NCBI GenBank assembly: GCA_039026975.1
Contig: JBCCLI010000270.1
Coordinates: 1 to 9,048 of the forward strand
Reading direction: 5' to 3'
From: JBCBKZ01 sp039026975
GTDB lineage: Bacteria > Bacteroidota > Bacteroidia > J057
Length of the DNA: 9,048 nucleotides
The notes under the pieces are model-generated. The model was not told where the DNA came from. It saw only the letters and a list, made by a program, of their open reading frames with translations, and did no database searches. The translations under genes were made by a program, and so were the position numbers. How positions within the stretch are numbered: position 1 is the stretch's first letter; each line of letters opens with the position of its first letter. Of the stretch, positions 1 through 6,640 are shown piece by piece.

Positions 1-673
1 ACGTACTTCCTTGCCAGTCTCCTATGCCTTTAGCTTCTTGTACAGGGAAGAGTTTTTCTCTAGCCACCTGAATCCCTCTAAAAATCAAGAGAGAGGTGAA
101 GAAGTATCCCAACCGTATAGGCTCCATGCCACCTGCTGTTACATGCTCAGCTAACATTTTATTATCATATCGTCTGTAATGTTCCAGGAAGATGTCGTGG
201 GTACAGAAAAGAGACTGATAGGCAGGTACAGTAATCATTATGCGAGTGTCTGCATTTACCCCAGGGTGGGCATGTAAACTTCTCAAAAATCCTATGTCAT
301 CTTCTATATGTTCAATCACATCCAACAGTAAGATAAGGTCTACCTGACCAGAATCTGCTTCCAGGCTTTCGTCCATAGAGCGGAATGCCCTTATAGGCTT
401 TAGTGAATGTGAATATTTATGATTCAAATGAGAGAGCATCTCATCTGAAAAGGCAATATCTACTGCATGAAAGCGAGCGGAAGGAAGGGTTTCTGTTAGT
501 TGTTCTATCACCCATGTATCTCCACAGCCTATATCTAGAACTTTAGCGGGTTTATGGATAAGCGGATCCAGATACGTTTTTAATATGTCCCCAACCGCAT
601 GTAGACGGGCGAGTTCCCATGGATGTCGAGCAGTAACTTTGAAGTCGGTTAATTGGGCTTCTTTGAGATCCAT
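1..673 (-). CDS. class I SAM-dependent methyltransferase, partial (C-terminus outside window)
   Basis: The reading frame runs from an ATG at 673-671 to the left edge and gives 224 residues without a stop, so the C-terminus is missing. The Rossmann SAM-binding core is visible: motif I VLDIGCGD (residues 45-52), the acidic end of strand 2 in AVDI (70-73), and the DVIEHIEDD stretch (118-126) typical of UbiG-like enzymes. VPAYQSLFCTHD followed by HYRRY (149-169) matches the strand-5 region of Methyltransf_11/23 proteins often found with glycan or lipid biosynthesis genes; the H-D and HYRRY residues are characteristic. Substrate cannot be told from sequence. It is cytosolic, with no signal peptide. 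It is divergent from the symporter, and a TACATTTG element at 730-737 could serve as its promoter. No strong Shine-Dalgarno is seen; the start is the first ATG that gives a full core domain. Fold is confident, function is not. Confidence 0.88.
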   Translation of the reverse strand, partial: MDLKEAQLTDFKVTARHPWELARLHAVGDILKTYLDPLIHKPAKVLDIGCGDTWVIEQLTETLPSARFHAVDIAFSDEMLSHLNHKYSHSLKPIRAFRSMDESLEADSGQVDLILLLDVIEHIEDDIGFLRSLHAHPGVNADTRIMITVPAYQSLFCTHDIFLEHYRRYDNKMLAEHVTAGGMEPIRLGYFFTSLLIFRGIQVAREKLFPVQEAKGIGDWQGST

Positions 674-729
674 TCGTACAATGAATATTCGGCAGGGATG
701 ACTAATATAAGTCTTCCTTCCAGATAAGC

Positions 730-737
730 CAAATGTA
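730..737 (-). promoter_or_regulatory. candidate Bacteroidota -7 element for the methyltransferase
   Basis: On the minus strand this reads TACATTTG, a full match to the Bacteroidota -7 consensus TAnnTTTG. It lies 56 bases upstream of the methyltransferase ATG, which is a plausible leader length. I see no TTG at the expected -33 spacing, so only half of the promoter is supported. Confidence 0.4.
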
Positions 738-893
738 AAAAGGAGCAAGCAAAATCGGATATTTCCAAATCACTGAAAATCCTTCTATCTTGAATGTACT
801 TTTTATGATAGACAGAATGACAGACAGTAAAATAATGAATGGCATTCTTCTAATACTCACACATCACTAATACACCTAAGTTATTTCCATCAA

Positions 894-2183
894 ATGAAAC
901 TGTATACCAAAATACTCCTGGGGATGCTAGCGGGCATCATAGTAGGAGTCATCTTTAATCAGTTTGGTCTTCAGCACCTAACTGTATACACAGATCCTAT
1001 AGGTACCATCTTTATCAGGCTTGTGAAAATGTTAGTGGTACCACTGGTATTAGTTTCATTGATCCTGGGAGCTGCCAGCCTGGGAGACATTGGGAAAGTG
1101 GGCAAAATGGGATTGAAAGCGTTTGGGTTTTTTCTCCTTACCACAGCCATAGCTTCTATGATAGGTATTATGGTAGCTAATGTGGGACAGCCAGGACTAG
1201 GTATGCCAGAGGAAAAGAAGGAAGCCCTAATGACCCAATATGAGGATGTTGCGGCTTCTAAGGCCGCAAGTGCCACTGAAATGGCTGGCAAAAGTGAGGT
1301 AGAAAAAATCTTTGACCTCTTTATAAGGCTGGTACCTACTAACCCATTTGCTTCGCTGGCAAGTGGAGATATGTTGGGGGTAATCTTTTTTGCCCTCTTC
1401 CTGGGGATTACCATTACCATGATTCCTACTGAAAAGTCTCTTCCACTCATAAAGGCCTTTGATGGCTTAAATGACGCCATCATTAAGATGGTAGAAATAG
1501 CCATGGAAACCGCTCCCTATGGAGTTTTTGCGCTCATGCTAAACGTAGTAGCTACCATGGGACTGGATGTGCTCTTACTTCTCATTAAATATGGATTAGT
1601 AGTAGTAGTGGGACTACTGTTACATGTGGTTATTACCCATTTCTCCTTTATCGCCTTTTACGTAAAGACTAATCCACTCCACTTTTTACAAGCTATCAAG
1701 GAGTCTATCGTGATGGCATTTAGTACCAGCTCTAGTTCGGCTGCCTTGCCTATCAGTATGAATGTAGCCGAGAATAACTTAGGGGTTTCCAAGGAAGTGA
1801 GTAGCTTTGTACTACCCTTAGGAGCTACCATTAATATGGATGGAACAGCCCTTTATCAGGCAGTAGCAGCTATTTTTATTGCGCAGGTATTCGGGATAGA
1901 GCTAAGCTTTACCGGGCAGCTAACCATTATTTTGACAGCTACGTTAGCCTCTGTGGGGGCAGCAGGAGTACCTGGAGCTGGTATGATTACCTTGGCATTG
2001 GTTCTGGGAACCTTAGGTATTCCTGAGAGCGGATTGGCCCTTATTTTTGGCTTGGATAGGATACTGGATATGTGCCGTACTACTATAAATGTGATAGGAG
2101 ACTTAACGCTCACAGCGGTCATGGCCAAGTCTGAAGGGGAAACGGTTAATATACAGCTTGATAGAGATGTAATTCCGGGATAG
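894..2183 (+). CDS. Na+-coupled dicarboxylate/acidic amino acid symporter (DAACS/SLC1 family)
   Basis: This 429-residue inner-membrane protein has all hallmarks of the GltPh/GltT/DctA fold. The serine-rich HP1 tip STSSSSAALP is at 277-286, the unwound TM7 motif NMDGT at 314-318, the HP2 loop GAAGVPGAG at 355-363, and TM8 runs through LDRILDMCRTTINVIGD (387-403). By alignment to GltPh, D392, R395, T396 and N399 match the substrate residues D394, R397, T398 and N401, while N314, D316 and D403 match Na+ ligands. The retained arginine argues for an acidic substrate (glutamate, aspartate or a C4-dicarboxylate), and D316/D403 argue for Na+ rather than H+ coupling. A charged, Ala-rich loop at about 104-138 is a likely extra-membrane insertion. 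Length is normal for the family. Upstream is the divergent methyltransferase; downstream 137 bases separate it from the AAA+ gene, so it is probably monocistronic. The exact substrate is not determinable. Confidence 0.95.
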   Translation: MKLYTKILLGMLAGIIVGVIFNQFGLQHLTVYTDPIGTIFIRLVKMLVVPLVLVSLILGAASLGDIGKVGKMGLKAFGFFLLTTAIASMIGIMVANVGQPGLGMPEEKKEALMTQYEDVAASKAASATEMAGKSEVEKIFDLFIRLVPTNPFASLASGDMLGVIFFALFLGITITMIPTEKSLPLIKAFDGLNDAIIKMVEIAMETAPYGVFALMLNVVATMGLDVLLLLIKYGLVVVVGLLLHVVITHFSFIAFYVKTNPLHFLQAIKESIVMAFSTSSSSAALPISMNVAENNLGVSKEVSSFVLPLGATINMDGTALYQAVAAIFIAQVFGIELSFTGQLTIILTATLASVGAAGVPGAGMITLALVLGTLGIPESGLALIFGLDRILDMCRTTINVIGDLTLTAVMAKSEGETVNIQLDRDVIPG

Positions 2184-2320
2184 CCTGATTATGAGCTACT
2201 ACATCGAGTCTTTTGTATCTAGTAAAGCTAAGTCGATAAATATAGGCTGTGATACCTAGCATATTCAATTACACTTATACGTCTTATCACAAACCATAAG
2301 CATAATACTCAACTTAATAT

Positions 2321-4309
2321 ATGGCTACTGAAACCAAGAAGAAATCAGTAACAGAAGTGCCTCAGTGGGCACATGAAATCAAAAGAAAATACCTCTCTCA
2401 AAATGTTTCCCAGTTCGTAGTCCATGGGAATATCAATGATTACGTAAGGGTAAGTCGAGACGGAGAAGCGCACTATGTACGGCTGAGGGAATTCTATGAC
2501 CAGGAGATGTTTAAGCATAGAGATATTGTAGTTTTCTATGATAGAGCAGCGGGCATACGGTTTAAAGATGATAGAATTTTTGGGGGAGAAGGCTTGATGC
2601 GCCAGGACTTTGTATCTACGCTCAAGATGTTTGATGAGCTAACGGGGAATAATTTCTCGGATCTTTCCCGTGAGCCCGCCAGGGCCTTTTTAGTGCTGGA
2701 TACCTACTTTAATCTCTGTATCAATCAGGAATTTCTCCAGTTTCTCATCAGCTATCTGGAAAGAAGGCTAAAGCAAGAAGCGGGAGAAACTACCCAGGCT
2801 ACTGCCGCTGAGGAAGAAATGGACATAGTTCAGCGCTTCATGCAAAAGACCATTCCTGATCTAATGAGCTATATAGATCAGAGTGGAGAGAAAGGAAAAA
2901 AACAAAGTAAGCAGGATATCTCTAAGCTCTTAAAGCATCTAAAAAGTAGGGTAAGTAAGCCCAAGTCTATTGCGTTCGTAGTAGAGTATGCTGAAACCAT
3001 TATCCCTCAAACAGGAAACTCCAAAGAGGAGAGAATGCTATTAGTCTTTCTCCAGAAATGGGCTAGAGAGGATAAGTTCCTACAAGCAGATATGACAGTG
3101 GTGATACAAACAGAGAATATCACCTCTCTGAACCCGCAGTACATCAGGAATCCATACACCTTTGAAGTAAATATTCCCTACCCAGATGAGCATGAGCGAC
3201 TTCAATTCATAGAGCAGTTCTTAAAAGAACATCCTGAGGGGGAAAAGCTATTTGAGATGGAAGCGCGCATACTGGCCAGAAATACTGCAGGCTTAGGGAT
3301 TGTACATCTGAAGATTTTGATGGCAGAAGTGATCCAGAATCAGCTGACCTTTACTAATAAAGAGCTGACCCAGAAGAAGAAAGAAATGATAGAGTCTGAA
3401 GCTGGGGGAATGCTGGAGTTTGTTACTTCCAAGTTCAGCCTGAAGGATGTAGCAGGTCATAAGCAAGCTAAAAAACATCTTATGGATGCCGCCCGTGCCT
3501 TAAAAGCAGGTAGGCATGACGTGATGCCCATGGGATATTTAGTAGCAGGACCGGTCGGGACAGGGAAAACCTTCATGATTACTACTTTTACTAATGACAT
3601 AGGGGTGCCTATGGTCATTCTCAAGAATTTCCGAGGGCAGTACGTGGGACAGTCAGAGGGAAACCTGCAGAAAGTGCTGAAGATCTTGAAGGCTATGTCT
3701 CCTGTAGCAGTCATGATAGATGAGGCAGACGCCTACTTAGGGAATAGAAGCGGAGGGGGAGATAGCGGGGTAAGCCAGCGGATATTCTCCATGATAGCCA
3801 CCTTTATGAGTAATACTGAGAATAGAGGGAAGGTAATCTGGTTTCTGGTAACGGCACGTCCTGATCTTATGCCGGTAGACTTCAAGCGGCAGGGTAGGGC
3901 AGAGGAGCATGTAGGCTTATTTTATCCTGAGACCCTGGCAGAAAAGAAAGAACTCTTAGAGGTTATGATGAAAAAGACAGGTATAGATTACCTGGAGATG
4001 GATGAATTTGATGAAGAGTTCTTTGAAGACCTTCCCGTACGTTCAGGAGCAGATATGGAAGCTGCCTTGACTAGGGCTAAGTTTAAAGCTGCCAGTTTAG
4101 GACTTGATAACGTAACCTTTGATTTGATCGCACAAGTGTTTAATGATTTTCTCCCACCCACCTACCCGGAGGAAATAGAGCTGATGAACTACTCAGCCGT
4201 GCTAGAGTGTACCTCCAAGGAGTTACTCCCTCCACGCTTCCGTGAGCTTTCCAGGGCAGAAGTGCTGGAGAGAATTCAGGAGTTAAAAGAGAGCATTAGA
4301 TTGAGATAA
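2321..4309 (+). CDS. tandem AAA+ ATPase with degenerate first module
   Basis: A 662-residue soluble protein. The second module is a classical AAA domain: Walker A GPVGTGKT (410-417), pore-loop YVGQSE (441-446), Walker B VAVMIDE (462-468), a sensor-1 segment TARPDLM (511-517), arginine-finger region KRQGR (522-526), and sensor-2 SGADMEAAL (575-583). The canonical sensor-1 asparagine (TN) is alanine here (A512). Residues 12-345 look like a second, degenerate AAA module. There is no P-loop, but FVVEYAE (219-225) sits where Walker B should be, and VVIQTENITSLNP followed by IPYPDEHERL (285-294) mimics the sensor-1-to-lid segment. The N-terminal FVVHGNINDYV (32-42) opens this module. I infer a hexameric unfoldase or remodelling ATPase of the Cdc48/Vps4-like AAA group, with ATP hydrolysis in the second ring and the first ring structural or regulatory. 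No adaptor, protease or substrate gene adjoins it. The start is the first in-frame ATG (ATGGCTACTGAAACC). The specific family is not recognised. Confidence 0.9.
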   Translation: MATETKKKSVTEVPQWAHEIKRKYLSQNVSQFVVHGNINDYVRVSRDGEAHYVRLREFYDQEMFKHRDIVVFYDRAAGIRFKDDRIFGGEGLMRQDFVSTLKMFDELTGNNFSDLSREPARAFLVLDTYFNLCINQEFLQFLISYLERRLKQEAGETTQATAAEEEMDIVQRFMQKTIPDLMSYIDQSGEKGKKQSKQDISKLLKHLKSRVSKPKSIAFVVEYAETIIPQTGNSKEERMLLVFLQKWAREDKFLQADMTVVIQTENITSLNPQYIRNPYTFEVNIPYPDEHERLQFIEQFLKEHPEGEKLFEMEARILARNTAGLGIVHLKILMAEVIQNQLTFTNKELTQKKKEMIESEAGGMLEFVTSKFSLKDVAGHKQAKKHLMDAARALKAGRHDVMPMGYLVAGPVGTGKTFMITTFTNDIGVPMVILKNFRGQYVGQSEGNLQKVLKILKAMSPVAVMIDEADAYLGNRSGGGDSGVSQRIFSMIATFMSNTENRGKVIWFLVTARPDLMPVDFKRQGRAEEHVGLFYPETLAEKKELLEVMMKKTGIDYLEMDEFDEEFFEDLPVRSGADMEAALTRAKFKAASLGLDNVTFDLIAQVFNDFLPPTYPEEIELMNYSAVLECTSKELLPPRFRELSRAEVLERIQELKESIRLR

Positions 4310-4320
4310 TTATGGTATAT

Positions 4321-4368
4321 CCTAACCCATAGATACCTAGGGATCTCCCTAAGTATTTATAGGTTAGG
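4321..4368. repeat. 23-bp imperfect inverted repeat (hairpin) after the AAA+ gene
   Basis: Left arm 4321-4343 and right arm 4346-4368 are complementary at 20 of 23 positions with only two bases between them. The mismatched positions are 4328/4361 (C-A), 4332/4357 (G-T) and 4337/4352 (C-A). It starts 12 bases after the AAA+ stop codon and lies between genes that converge. It could act as a bidirectional terminator, but neither side carries a T-tract, so a classical intrinsic terminator is not supported. The decayed minus-strand copy of the 5166-6107 gene ends inside the right arm. Confidence 0.75.
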
Positions 4369-5006
4369 TAACCAGTTCCAGGGTCCAGTTATGGATGCCA
4401 CTCATATGTGCTACCTTTCTGAGAATGACCCATTTTTCCTTTTCAATAGTATACTCAGCTTCATAATTTAGGGCCTTTCCCATAAAATATCATCCATCCT
4501 CTTACTTTTTGGTTGGATGAGAATAACCTTAATTTGGTAAGCATCTCTATCTTCATACATTCCTTCTCCCAAATATTCAGATTGATATTATTTTTTCAGC
4601 AACTGTTACCTGACAGCTTAGAGGGCGGCTCTTTTTGATCATCAAAAATACCTCCTGCTCAGATTCTATAATCAGCAGATTTATTGAAGACCAATCCCTT
4701 TTCTGGATTTCCTTCGGAAAGATTTCGGTAGGGACACACAGAAGGGTGGGCTCTACTTTCATACCTTTTTTTATGGTAAAAGGCACCCTCTCCTTCAATG
4801 TGATAAGGCGTCTCATAACCTTCAGCTGTTCCTGTAAATGTCATGTCCAGGGAGAAAGGCAGGTTATTTACATAGTTCACCTGGTTATACTCAAGTGTTT
4901 TTTTGAGAATTTCTTCAGCAGATAGAGTTTGTAGTTAAGTAAATATAGGGTTAGCTAATAAGCTAAAGGAGCCAAGGAGTAATTGACGGATTCTTTTACT
5001 ATGATC
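4364..5006 (-). pseudogene. decayed, truncated tandem copy of the 5166-6107 exported protein
   Basis: Three minus-strand frames each carry a piece that matches the intact neighbour in order. Around 4910-4850 the frame reads ILKKTLEYNQVNYVNNLPFS, against ILRKAFEHTELAYLKDQPFS in the intact protein (33-52). Near 4539 AYQIKV matches VYHIHM (155-160). At 4483-4415 GKALNYE and WVILRK match GKPLTYE and YIILKK (176-197). Spacing is preserved: the two I-L-[RK]-K motifs are 484 bases apart here and 483 in the intact gene. Visible lesions are the absence of an ATG where the start is expected (near 5006), an in-frame TAA at 4935-4937, frame changes near the A7 run 4766-4772, near 4580, and near 4480-4490, and loss of about the last 115 codons. 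A signal-peptide-like stretch (RQLLLGSFSLLANP) remains upstream of the TAA. Short open frames in this span are fragments of this relic. Confidence 0.8.
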
Positions 5007-5036
5007 TCTAAACTTATGCTTTAGGATTACATAGAA

Positions 5037-5170
5037 CTTAAGCTTATTCTCCTACACCTAGGCTTATTCTCAAACTTATTCTCCCCCACTTAAGCTTAGA
5101 CTTATTCTCTTAAACTTAGACTTAGACTTACTCTTAAACTTAAACTTATTCTCTTGCATCTAGGCTTACC
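5037..5170. repeat. degenerate CTTANN hexanucleotide array
   Basis: Seven consecutive hexamers of the form CTTANN occupy 5109-5150 (NN = AA, GA, GA, CT, AA, AA, TT). Three more run at 5089-5106 and further units are at 5037-5048, 5063-5068, 5075-5080 and 5165-5170. CTTATTCTC occurs five times exactly, starting at 5043, 5063, 5075, 5101 and 5145. CTAGGCTTA occurs at 5058-5066 and again at 5160-5168, where its last three bases are the stop codon of the minus-strand gene. The array fills the spacer between the intact gene and its decayed copy. Irregular unit spacing and 6-base phasing suggest replication slippage rather than a protein-binding iteron set. Confidence 0.75.
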
Positions 5171-6107
5171 TCCTGCTGACAAACTCCACCCCATTAGGCT
5201 GGTGGTCGCCAATAGTTACCCATTCATCATGGAATATATGCTTAGAGGGGGGGAGGGCAATGTCAGAGTTTAGGTTGATCCTATCTGTGATAAACTCATG
5301 CTGGGTGGTATAGATCTCAGATTCCTTTGCTAGCTCAGGGTAGACATACTGCGTTTGGTAAGTAGTGGTGGCATGAGCTAAAAAGTAGTTTCCTAAAAAG
5401 TTCACATATTCCTTTTCTATAGACACCCAGATCCGGTCAGTTCTTTTGTAGTCTTTTAGCAGTGGATCTGCTTTTTTATCCTGATCCATACGGTTTTCTC
5501 CGTAGATGAGAATCTCTTTTTTGAGAATGATATAAGTACCCGCTTCTACCAGTACGCTGAGCTCATAGGTAAGGGGTTTTCCTAGGTAGGCACCTTCCAG
5601 CCATGCTCCTTTAGGAACGGGAAGGGACATATGGATATGGTAAACTTTCCTACCTTTATAGGTTACCTCTTTTAGTTGAGCATCTGGAAAATTTTTATTC
5701 CAACATGATCTACTACCAGATGAGCAGGGTGGCTCAACCCTGTCTTCAAGAAAAATACCTCCCCAAAATCTTCTATCTGAGAGTAATTTTTGGGAAATGC
5801 CTGAAATGGGATTTTCTGCCATTTCTCTATATCTCCTTAAAAATTTCACATGCTGTCCTACATATCCTTTTCGGTATTGGTAGGTGGTAATGCCTTGATA
5901 ATGGTAGGAGGTATCTTGGGAAGAAGCTTTGGCATGAATGGATAATGCCAGAGAAAAAGGCTGGTCTTTAAGGTAGGCGAGTTCTGTGTGTTCAAATGCT
6001 TTCCTGAGAATATAAATAGCAGAATGGTCAGAGGAAGTAGACTGCCCTAACAGAGAAAGAGGGAACAGGACGCTAAGGATAGACAGGATTTGTGAGAATC
6101 GCCCCAT
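5166..6107 (-). CDS. exported protein of unknown function
   Basis: From the ATG at 6107-6105 this encodes 313 residues beginning with a clear signal peptide: MGR, then the hydrophobic stretch FSQILSILSVLFPLSLLG, with likely cleavage near residue 21-22 (LLG/Q). An ATG at 6170 would add 21 residues in front of the signal sequence and would place the candidate promoter inside the gene, so I prefer the shorter form. There is no lipobox and no other membrane segment, so the product is probably periplasmic or secreted. The mature part is rich in beta-strand-like alternation, for example EVTYKGRKVYHIHM (147-160) and YELSVLVEAGTYIILKKEI (181-199), reminiscent of LolA-like or outer-membrane-lipoprotein-sorting folds in Bacteroidota, but I cannot assign a family. 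A possible disulfide pair, C128 and C135, lies in PPCSSGSRSC. A decayed tandem copy follows it downstream, and its stop codon lies in a simple-repeat array. Confidence 0.78.
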   Translation of the reverse strand: MGRFSQILSILSVLFPLSLLGQSTSSDHSAIYILRKAFEHTELAYLKDQPFSLALSIHAKASSQDTSYHYQGITTYQYRKGYVGQHVKFLRRYREMAENPISGISQKLLSDRRFWGGIFLEDRVEPPCSSGSRSCWNKNFPDAQLKEVTYKGRKVYHIHMSLPVPKGAWLEGAYLGKPLTYELSVLVEAGTYIILKKEILIYGENRMDQDKKADPLLKDYKRTDRIWVSIEKEYVNFLGNYFLAHATTTYQTQYVYPELAKESEIYTTQHEFITDRINLNSDIALPPSKHIFHDEWVTIGDHQPNGVEFVSRR

Positions 6108-6131
6108 AATTGAATATTTATTTAATTTATA

Positions 6132-6159
6132 TAAATGTAAAATTTTATCTTGAAACAAT
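6132..6159 (-). promoter_or_regulatory. candidate Bacteroidota promoter for the exported protein gene
   Basis: On the minus strand, ATTG at 6159-6156 and TACATTTA at 6139-6132 are 16 bases apart. The second matches TAnnTTTG at all but the last position, and the first resembles the -33 TTG element, though the spacing is shorter than usual. The element lies about 25 bases upstream of the ATG at 6107, which would give a short leader and fits the shorter start. The surrounding DNA is very AT-rich. Confidence 0.35.
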
Positions 6160-6170
6160 CTAGTATTCAT

Positions 6171-6640
6171 ATAAATAATTTGGATAACTGTTCAATCTAT
6201 CGTGAGAGGTCTTGAAGAGATACTTTATGGTGAGCTAGAAGGGGGGGAGAAATGAGGAACTAAGGGAGCATATCCTCTGGAGGTATGTCTTAGAATAGGC
6301 TCCTACCCTTCTCTAAATTTTCGTATATTTATATAGGAGAGAATGGGCTCTTTCACACAGATGTAGGAGAAATGGTGTGTATTCTATGGTAGAGCATTGA
6401 ATTCTGGATTTTGACAGCTCAAGCAATTTTTTTCCATTTCCCTTTCTTTTTTCGCGAAATTATCGTTAGACATTTAGACACACCTACATTTTTTCGCCCA
6501 TTTACTCTTTTTCTTACCCTGATCAACGAATAGTTGGTCCTGAGTCACTTGTTGAGAGGAAGTCGTCCGGTTATTTCTTACCAGCTGTAGTATGCAAGCT
6601 GGGACAATGTTAATGGAAGGATTACATAAGGATTCTGCTT
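6171..6640. other. 470-base stretch without a convincing gene
   Basis: No long coding frame is supported on either strand. Visible items are a G7 run (6241-6247), a hairpin GATCAAC/GTTGGTC with loop GAATA (6521-6539, one G-T pair), and a second hairpin CCAGCT/AGCTGG with a 10-base loop (6581-6602), both in the region ahead of the J-domain gene. On the minus strand, 6473-6384 is a 29-codon frame starting MSNDNFAKKEREMEK, which resembles the N-terminal extension of Bacteroidota cold-shock proteins but stops before any cold-shock domain. I read the region as leader and promoter DNA for the J-domain gene plus possible gene debris. Confidence 0.5.
6628..6632 (+). promoter_or_regulatory. Shine-Dalgarno-like AAGGA before the J-domain gene
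   Basis: AAGGA ends eight bases before the ATG at 6641. It is the best ribosome-binding-site match among the starts in this window and supports that start, which also places the J-domain at the very N-terminus as expected. Confidence 0.5.

Noticed and set aside
837..847. GAATG-G-CATTC palindrome between the divergent methyltransferase and symporter genes, considered as an operator
   Set aside because: Only a 5-base arm, single copy, and not positioned over a recognised promoter element.
2248..2291. TGTGATA ... TATCACA inverted repeat ahead of the AAA+ gene, considered as a CRP-like operator or leader hairpin
   Set aside because: The 7-base arms are 30 bases apart, far from the spacing of a dimeric operator, and such short arms are expected by chance in AT-rich DNA.
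4577..4925. Short open frames on both strands that could be small genes
   Set aside because: The two minus-strand frames are pieces of the frameshifted relic at 4364-5006, and the plus-strand frame is their antisense shadow. None has its own start signal or recognisable domain.
5109..5150. CTTANN units as iterons of a replication origin or as a CRISPR-like array
   Set aside because: Units are 6 bases with irregular interruptions, there are no unique spacers, and no replication-initiation or cas gene is present.
6521..6602. Known structured RNA (SRP RNA, tmRNA, 6S RNA or tRNA) in the gene-free stretch
   Set aside because: None of the conserved cores, such as the SRP tetraloop region, T-loop or CCA end, could be found; only two short hairpins are present.
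6480..6640. Minus-strand open frame ending ...KSKWAKKCRCV opposite the J-domain leader
   Set aside because: It continues antisense into the J-domain gene, has no plausible start with a ribosome site, and its lysine-rich tail follows from T-rich plus-strand DNA.
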